DNA of 64,000 nt from an uncultured Collinsella sp. (GTDB lineage: Bacteria > Actinomycetota > Coriobacteriia > Coriobacteriales > Coriobacteriaceae), in assembly GCA_902470815.1 (NCBI GenBank), contig CABRHS010000001.1:1-64000 (forward strand). The letters are read 5' to 3'. Under the pieces are notes generated by a model. The model ran no database searches and was not told where the DNA came from. It saw only the letters and a list, made by a program, of their open reading frames with translations. This document shows, piece by piece, positions 51,067 to 58,592 of the stretch; within the stretch, counting starts at the first letter, position 1, and each line of letters opens with the position of its first letter. A program made the translations under genes and the position numbers.

Positions 51067-52146
51067 TTAGAGATATCCGCTGATGTCCAGGTCTGGGTCG
51101 GCAAATTCGGAGAAGTTGTCCTGCCCCGAGCTCGACCGCGCGAGCAGGAAGGGGCGCACGAGGGCCTGGTGGTTCTCCGTGGGCATGGCGTTGCCGGCGC
51201 GGCGCTTGTTCTCGATTTGCGCGATGAGGTACTGCACGCCCTTGCGGCCGATCTCGTATCCGGGGGGAGCGATGGTGGTGAGGGGGACGTTGCCGCTCCA
51301 GGCAAGCGGGTTGCCATCACAGCCCGCCACCTTGATGTCGTGGGGGACGAGCAAGCCGGCAGCCTGGATGCCCGCGATGGCGCCCGTGGCGAGCACATCG
51401 GAGAGGGCTATGATGAAATCCGGGCGCTCGGATGCGGTGCGATTGGCCAGGCGGTGGCCAACTGCATAACCGTCTTGCGCGAGGTTCCACGAGCCCTCAT
51501 CAATAAATTCAAATGTGACGCCGGTGCGCATGTGCACGACGTCCTCAATGCCGGCGATGCGCAGGTCGAGTTTCTCGAACTCGTTCTTGCCGAACACCGC
51601 CACGTGCCGTGCCCCCGCGTCGATGGCGTGCTGGGCGATCAGCCTGCCCTGCGAGCGGTTTGCCGCGCCCACGAAATACCCGGGCGCGTCGCTGTGAAAG
51701 TCCAGATACACGGTGGGAACCGAGGGGGTTGCCATGGAGGGTTTCCATCCGGGGACGCTCATGGGCTGCACCAGGATTCCGGCCACCTGCGTGCCCATGA
51801 AGTAGCTGAGGTAACGGGCCGAGAGGATGTCGTCGTTGTCGGCATTGGCCATGAGCAGGCCGTAGCCGTGCTTTTTCGCCTCTGCGTTCGCGCCGTTGGC
51901 GATTTGGAGCGATATGCCATGCTCAAGGCTGGGCAGGACGAGGCCGAAGGAGCGGTTCTTGCCGCCCGCGAGCATGCGGGCGCTTTGATTGGGCGCGTAC
52001 CCAAGCTTGGCGGCGACCTCGTTGACGCGCTTGAGGGTCTCGGGTCGCACCTTCTCGGGATGGTTGAAGGCGTTCGAGACAGTGCCGAGGGCGACGCCCG
52101 CCTCGTTGGCTACATCGCTGATGGTTACGGTGGTGTGGCGAGCCAT
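51067..52146 (-). CDS. LacI family transcriptional regulator
   Basis: 359 residues. The N-terminal LacI helix-turn-helix (about 1-55) reads VTISDVANEAGVALGTVSNAFNHPEKV. The periplasmic-binding-like sugar domain (about 60-340) has GLVLPSLEHGISLQIANGAN and IIALSDVLATGAIAGIQAAGL. It would repress catabolic genes and release on sugar binding; the gene order suggests fucO as a target. GGAGG is four bases before the ATG at 52146. The 105 bases to fucO show no clear palindromic operator, so autoregulation or distant targets remain possible. Confidence 0.9.
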   Translation of the reverse strand: MARHTTVTISDVANEAGVALGTVSNAFNHPEKVRPETLKRVNEVAAKLGYAPNQSARMLAGGKNRSFGLVLPSLEHGISLQIANGANAEAKKHGYGLLMANADNDDILSARYLSYFMGTQVAGILVQPMSVPGWKPSMATPSVPTVYLDFHSDAPGYFVGAANRSQGRLIAQHAIDAGARHVAVFGKNEFEKLDLRIAGIEDVVHMRTGVTFEFIDEGSWNLAQDGYAVGHRLANRTASERPDFIIALSDVLATGAIAGIQAAGLLVPHDIKVAGCDGNPLAWSGNVPLTTIAPPGYEIGRKGVQYLIAQIENKRRAGNAMPTENHQALVRPFLLARSSSGQDNFSEFADPDLDISGYL

Positions 52147-52254
52147 GGCGCCTCCAAAGCCGCGTGGTGACACGCTGGGTCCGCTGACGGAAACGGCCAT
52201 ATTGTATCGCTTCAACGAGCGGCGCGGTCAGTCTCGCGGCGTCATCTAGCAGCG

Positions 52255-53157
52255 TTAGGGCAAGAGTTGCCGCCACGCCTCGCATAGCGCGCGGTATCGC
52301 GCCCCGTATTGGCTCCCGCGCTGCCAGATCAGGCAGAAGTCGTGCTCGACCGTAAAGTCGCGCGGCGTGATGTCAATGAGCTCGCGACGTTCGAGTTCAC
52401 GCTGGACCGCCGCCCGGTACAGGAACGTGATCCCAGCCCCCTCTTTCACGCACGCCTTGATGGTGGGGATGCTCTCGAGCTCCACCGCGCTGGCGAAGTC
52501 GTCGATCGCCAGGTCGCGGGCGGCCAGGTGCTTCTCCAGGATCTCGCGCGTGCCCGATCCCGCTTCGCGCAGGATGAGGCGGCGCTCGAGCAAATCGTGT
52601 ATGGAGGCTGGTCGCACGTCGGCAGCGGGGCCCGGGCCCGCTACGGCGATGTAGGGCTCCCGCGAGAGGACCTCGCTGGCGAATCGCTCGCGATTGAAGG
52701 AGCCCTCCACGAGGGCGAAGTCGATCTCTCCGCGGTCGAGCGCCCGGACCAGGTCCCGTGTGTTGCCGGCGCGCATGGCAACGGGGCCATCGGGGTGTCG
52801 ACCGAGGTGCGCGGCCACGATGCGCGGGGCGACGTAATCCGCGATGGTGCGCGTGCAGGCGAAGGTGAGCGGGATGGGCCTTCCGGAGTCCCGTGCGCCC
52901 GCCAGGCGCGCCGCCTCGTCGCGCATGCGTCTCTCGTCGTTTTCCATGGTGAGCAGGCGGTCGTAGAGCATGCGAGCGGCGGGGGTGGGCTCTATCCCAC
53001 GCCCCGTCTTGGAGAAGAGGGAGCACCCGTAGTGCGACTCCAGTTGTCTGACGTGCTGGGAGACGGCCGGTTGCGTTATGAGGAGGGCGTCTGCGGCGCG
53101 GGTGAAGCTGCGCTGACGGTATACCTCTAAAAACGTGTGCGCGCGGTAGTCGAGCAT
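52255..53157 (-). CDS. LysR family transcriptional regulator
   Basis: 300 residues. The N-terminal LysR winged HTH (about 1-60) reads HTFLEVYRQRSFTRAADALLITQPAVSQHVRQLE. The C-terminal effector domain of two alpha/beta lobes (about 90-300) follows. Divergent from the YeiH-like exporter gene, the classical LysR layout, so it probably controls that gene from the shared gap. The start at 53157 has GGAG seven bases upstream; an ATG at 53169 is an alternative. Confidence 0.9.
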   Translation of the reverse strand: MLDYRAHTFLEVYRQRSFTRAADALLITQPAVSQHVRQLESHYGCSLFSKTGRGIEPTPAARMLYDRLLTMENDERRMRDEAARLAGARDSGRPIPLTFACTRTIADYVAPRIVAAHLGRHPDGPVAMRAGNTRDLVRALDRGEIDFALVEGSFNRERFASEVLSREPYIAVAGPGPAADVRPASIHDLLERRLILREAGSGTREILEKHLAARDLAIDDFASAVELESIPTIKACVKEGAGITFLYRAAVQRELERRELIDITPRDFTVEHDFCLIWQRGSQYGARYRALCEAWRQLLP

Positions 53158-53305
53158 GATTGTCTCCATATTCGGCAAGCATCATAAGAAATAGCGATGA
53201 GGCTATAACCAATTGCCTATAAATCATTATAGTCGCAGGTTCTACTATGGACACGCACGCAAGGCCCCGCATGGGACGGGGAGGAAATACAGGAAAGGTG
53301 AACGC
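53158..53305. promoter_or_regulatory. LysR/YeiH divergent promoter and likely LysR box
   Basis: CTATAA (53203-53208) and TTATAG (53227-53232) form a short inverted repeat in an AT-rich stretch, typical of a LysR binding site of the T-N11-A class. The ribosome-binding sites of both genes lie at the edges (GGAG and AGGAAAGG). Confidence 0.55.
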
Positions 53306-54364
53306 ATGGAGCTGCTCAAGGATTTCAAGGGCCTGTGGAGGGGCGTGGCGCTGGCGCTGGCGATATCGGTGCCGGCGTGGTTGCTTGGCAGGAGGTTCGA
53401 AGTCATCGGCGGCCCCGTCTTCGCCATTCTGATTGGCATGGCGATCGGGCACGCCCTGCGCGGCCGTACCGCCATCGCGGACGCCGCGGCACCCGGCATC
53501 AAGTACACCTCCAAGAAGGTCTTGCAGTACGCGGTGGTCCTGCTCGGCTTCGGCCTCAACCTGGGGCAGATCGCCAAGGTGGGCGCCAGCTCGCTGCCCA
53601 TCATCGTCTGCACCATCACCACCTCGCTGGTCATCTCCTTCGCGCTGTGCCGGGCGCTGCGCATCCCCCGCAAGATCTCGACGCTCGTGGGCGTGGGCTC
53701 GTCGATCTGCGGAGGGTCGGCCATCGCCGCAACCGCGCCCGTGATCGATGCCGATGACGAGGAGATCGCGCAGGCCATCAGCGTTATCTTCTTGTTCAAC
53801 ATCATCGCGGCCCTGGTGTTCCCCGCGCTCGGCGGCATGCTGGGCATGAGCAACGAGGGCTTTGGCCTGTTCGCCGGCACCGCCATCAACGACACCTCCT
53901 CGGTCACCGCCGCGGCCGCCGCGTGGGATGGCATGCACCCGGGCGCCAACGCGCTCGACCACGCCACCATCGTCAAGCTCACTCGCACCCTGGCCATCAT
54001 CCCTATTACGTTGTTCCTGGCCTTTTGGCAGGTTCGACAGGCCGAGCGCGCGGCAAAGGCGGGGCAGGGGGACGGCCGTTCCGCCGGTTCCTTCGACATC
54101 AAGAAGATCTTCCCGTTCTTCATCCTGTTCTTCGTGTTGGCGAGCGTCATCACCACGGTGTTCGCCCTGCCCGCGGCGGTGACCGCGCCCATCAAGACCT
54201 TGTCCAAGTTCTTCATCGTCATGGCGATGGCGGCCATAGGTTTTAACACCGATGTGGTCAAGTTGGTCAAGACGGGTGGCAAGCCCATCTTCATGGGCCT
54301 GTGCTGCTGGATCGGCATCACATTGGTGAGCATGGGCATGCAGGCCGCCCTGGGTCTCTGGTAG
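53306..54364 (+). CDS. YeiH-like putative sulfate exporter family protein
   Basis: 352 residues with about ten hydrophobic helices (starting at about 10, 35, 75, 100, 145, 185, 200, 250, 280, 325), typical of the YeiH/UPF0324 family, once annotated as sulfate exporters. Conserved segments are GGPVFAILIGMAIGH, LGFGLNLGQI and SSICGGSAIAATAPVI. The divergent LysR regulator is a usual partner. AGGAAAGGTG precedes the ATG. The substrate is unproven; sulfate or a small organic acid is plausible. Confidence 0.87.
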   Translation: MELLKDFKGLWRGVALALAISVPAWLLGRRFEVIGGPVFAILIGMAIGHALRGRTAIADAAAPGIKYTSKKVLQYAVVLLGFGLNLGQIAKVGASSLPIIVCTITTSLVISFALCRALRIPRKISTLVGVGSSICGGSAIAATAPVIDADDEEIAQAISVIFLFNIIAALVFPALGGMLGMSNEGFGLFAGTAINDTSSVTAAAAAWDGMHPGANALDHATIVKLTRTLAIIPITLFLAFWQVRQAERAAKAGQGDGRSAGSFDIKKIFPFFILFFVLASVITTVFALPAAVTAPIKTLSKFFIVMAMAAIGFNTDVVKLVKTGGKPIFMGLCCWIGITLVSMGMQAALGLW

Positions 54365-54718
54365 GCGCTTCGCCGGCGGGCGAGCCGGTCCCATCGGGAG
54401 GGTGGACCCGACGACGGGGCTGGCCCTGCCGGTTGGGCGAGCCTACCGGTTGAGTAGGCTTGTCGCCGGATCGGCCTGTCGTCGGGTCGGCCCTGCCGGC
54501 GATGGCCGGCCCTGCTGTCGGGTCAGCCCTGTTGGCGATGGCCGGCCCTACTGTCGGGTCAGCCCTGCTGGCGATGGCCGGCCCTGCCGTCGGGTCAGCC
54601 CTGTTGGCGATGGCCAGCCCGTCTTCCGCGTCAGATGGCGGGAAGGAAGCTGCCAGTTCGCCTGGCAAAATAATTCAAGTCACGGCCAAATCCGCAGAAT
54701 GCCTGCGATGATTTGGCT
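54365..54718. other. Gap with a 36-bp minisatellite
   Basis: About 350 bases without a convincing gene. Most of it is GC-rich tandem repeat (see the repeat at 54481-54624). Several frames stay open through it only because the 36-base period has no stop codon in them. Confidence 0.6.
54481..54624. repeat. 36-bp tandem repeat, four units
   Basis: Four units of 36 bases starting GTCGGGTC(G/A)GCCCTG at 54481, 54517, 54553 and 54589, about 85-95 percent identical, with a degenerate fragment before the first. The period of 12 codons gives open 12-residue repeats in several frames on both strands. Confidence 0.9.
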
Positions 54719-55741
54719 ATGAGCATGATCCTCTCACATGAAACCGCCCGGTTGTACCACCGGCTGCAGAACCGTCCGGCTCCACGGGCGCTCCTGCCGG
54801 CGCGCAGCTCGGAGCTTAAACCGGGCGCGGCGGACGTCGGCCTTGCCGCGCGGGCTCGACGGCTTCTGATTGCGATGGGCGCGCCGCCGGATCAGGTCGT
54901 CCGGATTGATGTGATCGTGCGACGAGACTGCGACAGGCGGTCGGGATCGGGGATCACCTCACATGTGTGGCGTTTCCCTATTCCGCGCAACTCGCTTATC
55001 CAGATCGATCGGGGCATATTTGTGACGGGCGTGCTACTCACCGCACAGCTGTTTGCGCGACAGGCTGACGAACGAGAACTCGTGGAATACCTGATGGAGC
55101 TGTGCGGCTGCTACGGTCTGCCGCCGGCCTCGGGCGAATTCGCGATTCGCCTGCCGTTGACCACTCCGGAGAGGATCTTGGAGTGGGCGGAGCAGGCGCG
55201 CGGGCAGCACGGTGCGAACAAGTTGCGTCGCGCGCTCGTGTGGGTTCGTGCTGGCGCACGGTCGCCCATGGAGACGGCGTTCTTCATGATGCTTCTTCTG
55301 CCCAGGCGGTTGGGCGGGATGCAAATCGCCGAGCTCCGGCTCGCGTATCGAATCGAAGTCACGGGTGAGGCAAGGGGACTCACGAGGAGGGGCTACTTCG
55401 AGTGCGATGCATACCTGCCGTGTTCTCGGACGGATTTCGAGTACAACGGCATAGTTCACGAGACGGAGGAACAGCTCGCAATCGACAGCGAGCGCCTGAA
55501 CGCACTCGAGGCCATGGGCTATAACGCAATGATCGTCACGAGGCGCGAGTTTTTTGACCGCGAGGCGTTCGGCAGGCTCATGCGCGCGATCGGTCGCAGG
55601 GTGGGAAAGCGACCGGATAGAGAGCCACCCGGATTCGAAGAGCGGCAGGAGGAGCTGCGGGAGTTCGTCTTGCGTCGTTATCTGGGCGCCGGGGATGGGC
55701 GGGAGGCCGAGCGCCCGCGCGTGCCCAGAGAGGGTCATTGA
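54719..55741 (+). CDS. Endonuclease-like protein of an unrecognised family (paralog 2)
   Basis: 340 residues, no named family. It shares a middle and end with the protein at 27691-28794. A helical block has GIFVTGVLLTAQLFARQ...LMELCGCYG (about 105-145), then SPMETAFFMMLLLPRRLGG (about 184). The end has GYFECDAYLP, FEYNGIVHETEEQL, DSERLNALEAMGYNAMIVTRR and DREAFGRLMRAIGRRVG. The Glu-Asp-E-x-N and DxxR series suggests a Vsr/DUF559-like PD-(D/E)xK fold, so a DNA cleaving or nucleic-acid role is an inference. No good ribosome-binding site is visible; a TTG at 54713 is an alternative. It is flanked by two minisatellites. Confidence 0.65.
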   Translation: MSMILSHETARLYHRLQNRPAPRALLPARSSELKPGAADVGLAARARRLLIAMGAPPDQVVRIDVIVRRDCDRRSGSGITSHVWRFPIPRNSLIQIDRGIFVTGVLLTAQLFARQADERELVEYLMELCGCYGLPPASGEFAIRLPLTTPERILEWAEQARGQHGANKLRRALVWVRAGARSPMETAFFMMLLLPRRLGGMQIAELRLAYRIEVTGEARGLTRRGYFECDAYLPCSRTDFEYNGIVHETEEQLAIDSERLNALEAMGYNAMIVTRREFFDREAFGRLMRAIGRRVGKRPDREPPGFEERQEELREFVLRRYLGAGDGREAERPRVPREGH

Positions 55742-56331
55742 GGATATGAACGGTGCCCTCGTCATGATGGGGCAATCTTTGGTATCACCGCAGGTAAAAT
55801 GCATGACGCCGGTTGAGGATGTGAACGAATCGCTCATATCCACCGCTGGCGCCAAGATAATCGTTCATATCTTGATTCCGTTCATTTCCTCCACCGGTGC
55901 CCAGCTCGGCGTCCGCCCAGCTTGACGTCCGCCCAGCTTGGCGCGTCGGCAATGGCACGTTGGGTTCGGCGCGTCGGCAATGACACGTCGGGCTCGGCGC
56001 GTTCGGCGTCGCCCCGTCTCCCGTCTGCCGTCGCCAGCCAGTCTCCCGTCCGCCGTCAAGCCGTTTCCCGCTTGCCGCCGCCTGCCCGCCTCTCGCCAGC
56101 TGCCGTTGACCAGGCGGGTGCGGGCCGCCCGCCGCGCCACCGACCCCGTCGTCCGGGTATTTCTGATCGCCATATTCACGTTTGGCGCTTCTGTATGCAT
56201 ACCGTTGCTCGACCAAAACGGCCGTCTACCAACTTTTGGTCGTAAAGCCCGTGTAAGGCGGGAAAGATGGGGTTAACGGTTATGCACGCGCCCGGGCAAA
56301 GGGCCGGGCGCCCGACAGATAGGAGCCGACC
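55742..56331. other. Long gap with a second set of tandem repeats
   Basis: No convincing gene in 590 bases. GC-rich repeats fill the middle (55909-56065): two 16-base units CGTCCGCCCAGCTTG, then 28-base units at 55940-55967 and 55968-55995, then a pair around GTCTCCCGTC. A perfect 9-bp inverted repeat CGACCAAAA/TTTTGGTCG lies at 56210-56218 and 56234-56242. Open frames here come from the repeat period. Confidence 0.6.
55940..55995. repeat. 28-bp tandem repeat, two units plus a partial third
   Basis: GGCGCGTCGGCAATG-type units at 55940-55967 and 55968-55995, followed by a truncated third. 25 of 28 bases match. Confidence 0.8.
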
Positions 56332-56697
56332 ATGGGCCTGAAGGCTGATCAGGAGATCTCCCTGGATTTCGAGGGGCTTTTGTCCTACCTGCGCTCTAAG
56401 ACGCGCGTGTTCATGGACGTTGACGGCCATGAGTACTACGTGACCCACACCGACGGGTACTGGCGCGTCCAGGACTGCGAGCGCTTGAATGACAAGGGCC
56501 GCTTCGTTGACTGCTCCGAGCTGGTAACCACCCTCCCCGAGCTCGTCGAGCTGCCGTGGCTCGATGGCAAGAGTGTGCACGACCTCGCCGCCACCGCCGT
56601 GTTTTACGAGTCCGTCCAGGAGGGCTGGGCGTATCCCAACGGCCCCGTCGAGGACGCCCAGGACGAGGAGGAGCCGGTCGAGGCTCCCGCGGCCTAG
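56332..56697 (+). CDS. Small conserved-looking protein of unknown function
   Basis: 121 residues, not recognised. Opening MGLKADQEISLDFEGLLSYLRSK, then an aromatic stretch HEYYVTHTDGYWRVQDCERL, and an acidic Ala/Glu-rich tail (EDAQDEEEPVEAP). Two cysteines at about residues 49 and 61. No signal peptide or membrane helix. A clear GATAGGAG ribosome-binding site and a terminator at 56788-56822 support a real gene. It may be cytoplasmic; no partner is evident. Confidence 0.75.
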   Translation: MGLKADQEISLDFEGLLSYLRSKTRVFMDVDGHEYYVTHTDGYWRVQDCERLNDKGRFVDCSELVTTLPELVELPWLDGKSVHDLAATAVFYESVQEGWAYPNGPVEDAQDEEEPVEAPAA

Positions 56698-56787
56698 GGG
56701 TCGGCGCCCTCGCCTTCGTTCGCATGCGAGGTCGTGGGTAACTGGTGTTAAGAATTGAAACAACCGCATACGACTCGTGACGAAGTC

Positions 56788-56822
56788 AAAAAGCCGGGAT
56801 ACGATGGTATTTCGGCTTTTTT
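56788..56822 (+). terminator. Terminator before the ABC exporter operon
   Basis: AAAAAGCCG (56788-56796) pairs with CGGCTTTTTT (56813-56822), with an inner GATAC/GTAT pairing, followed by the T run. It ends the 56332-56697 gene. Confidence 0.82.
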
Positions 56823-56869
56823 GCGCCGGTCAATCGCATGTCGTTAGGAAGATCGGGGGAGATGACTGC

Positions 56870-58591
56870 ATGAGATTGCTGTGGCAGACGATCAAACCGT
56901 ACAAGGCTCTGGTCGCGGCGACGCTGGCGGCCCTGCTGTTGGATGTCGCCGGCACGCTGTATGTTCCCACCATGCTGGCGGGGATGATCAACCAGGGCGT
57001 GACGAGCGGGGGCACGGATTTCATCTTGGGTCAGGGCCTCAAGATGCTCATTGCGTGTTGCTGCGCGAGCGGCGGGGCCCTGCTGGGCAACTACCTGTGC
57101 GCGCGCCTTGCCTCCTATGTGGGCCGCGACATCCGCAACGCCGTCTACGAGGCCTCGCTCGCCTTTTCTGGCAGCGACTTCGAGGAGTTCGGCACCGGCT
57201 CCATGATCACCCGCACGCTCAACGACGTGAACGTGATCCAGCAGACGGTCATGCTCGCAACCCAGGCGATGCTGCCCGTGCCCATCATCTGCGTCATGGG
57301 CACGGTTCTCGCGTTCAGGGTCGACGCGCAGATGGGCGCCATGATGCTCGCCGTGGTCACCGTGGTGATGATATTCGCCGTGATCGCCGTGCGCCGCGCC
57401 GCCCCGATCTTCGAGAAGATGCAGGGCTTCATCGACCGCATGAACGTCGTGTTGCGCGAGAACATCATCGGCGTGCGCGTGATCCGCGCCTTTGGCAAGG
57501 AGCGCCACGAGGAGGGCCGAATGGGGCGCGTGTTCTCCGATTACGCCGACGCCGCCATCAAGGTGAACTGGATCTTCGCGGGCGTGGACTGCTTCAGCTT
57601 CTGCCTCATGAACATCGCGGAGGTGCTGCTCATGTGGCTCGGCGGCAGCCGCGTGGGTGCGCACGCCATGGAGATCGGCAGCATCTCCGCCGTAGTGGAG
57701 TACGCCATGCTCATCATGTTCTACATCATGATGGCGCAGTTCGTCGCCCTCATGGTGCCGCGCGCCATAGTCTGCCTCCAGCGCTGCTCCGAGGTCATCC
57801 ATATGCAGCCGAGCATCGTCGACGGTCGAGATGGGGTTCGGATGGATGCCGCGTCGGATGTGGTGGCCGCATTCGAGCACGCGTCGTTCCGTTTCGATGA
57901 CGCCGATGAGGACACCCTGCACGACATAGATTTCGCCTGCCGACGCGGCCAGACCACGGCGATCATAGGGCCAACCGGATCGGGCAAGTCCACCATCGCC
58001 AAGATGCTGCTGCGCCTGCATGACGTCACGGCCGGCAGCGTGCGGTTCTCCGGTGTCGACGTGCGCGACCTTGCCCAGCGCGACCTGCGCGAGCGCATCG
58101 CCTACGTCCCTCAGAAGGCGTGGCTGTTCAGCGGCACGGTGGCGAGCAGCCTGCGCTACGGCAACGATCGCGCCACCGATGCCGAGATGCGCCATGCGCT
58201 CGACGTGGCGCAGTCCGATTTCGTGTGGGGCCTGCCCGAAAAGCTCGAGGCGCCCGTGGCCCAGGGGGGCACCAACTTCTCCGGTGGCCAGCGTCAGCGC
58301 CTGGCCATCGCGCGAGCCCTCATGAAGCGCGCCGACCTGTACATCTTCGACGACAGCTTCTCGGCGCTCGACTTCAAGACCGATGCCGCGCTGCGTCGGG
58401 CCCTCGGGCCCGAGACGCGCGACGCGGCGGTGCTCATCATCGCGCAGCGCATCAACACCATCCTGCACGCCGACCAGATCGTCGTGCTCAAGGACGGCCG
58501 CATCGAGGGCAAGGGCACGCATGAGGAGCTCATGGAGAGCTGCGAGGTGTATCGCGAGATCGCAAACAGCCAGATGAAGGGAGGCGAGTAG
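56870..58591 (+). CDS. Heterodimeric ABC exporter, subunit with degenerate ATPase
   Basis: 573 residues: six-helix exporter membrane domain (about 15-310) plus ATPase. Walker A is GPTGSGKST and the signature is NFSGGQRQR (canonical). But after Walker B the Glu is replaced by Asp (LYIFDDSFSALD), and the switch His is replaced by Gln (IIAQRINTI). So this subunit provides the non-catalytic ATP site, as in LmrC/TmrB-like heterodimers. Start at 56870 with GGGGGA upstream; the open frame before it is a terminator region. The next gene begins one base after its stop. Confidence 0.92.
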   Translation: MRLLWQTIKPYKALVAATLAALLLDVAGTLYVPTMLAGMINQGVTSGGTDFILGQGLKMLIACCCASGGALLGNYLCARLASYVGRDIRNAVYEASLAFSGSDFEEFGTGSMITRTLNDVNVIQQTVMLATQAMLPVPIICVMGTVLAFRVDAQMGAMMLAVVTVVMIFAVIAVRRAAPIFEKMQGFIDRMNVVLRENIIGVRVIRAFGKERHEEGRMGRVFSDYADAAIKVNWIFAGVDCFSFCLMNIAEVLLMWLGGSRVGAHAMEIGSISAVVEYAMLIMFYIMMAQFVALMVPRAIVCLQRCSEVIHMQPSIVDGRDGVRMDAASDVVAAFEHASFRFDDADEDTLHDIDFACRRGQTTAIIGPTGSGKSTIAKMLLRLHDVTAGSVRFSGVDVRDLAQRDLRERIAYVPQKAWLFSGTVASSLRYGNDRATDAEMRHALDVAQSDFVWGLPEKLEAPVAQGGTNFSGGQRQRLAIARALMKRADLYIFDDSFSALDFKTDAALRRALGPETRDAAVLIIAQRINTILHADQIVVLKDGRIEGKGTHEELMESCEVYREIANSQMKGGE

Positions 58592-58592
58592 C

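Noticed and set aside
54481..54624. CRISPR array
   Set aside because: The repeat units are adjacent with no unique spacers, so it is a minisatellite and not CRISPR. No cas gene is present.
54318..54668. Frames of about 105-116 codons over the 36-bp tandem repeat on both strands
   Set aside because: They exist because a 36-base period without stop codons keeps several frames open. No codon bias or ribosome-binding site favours any of them.
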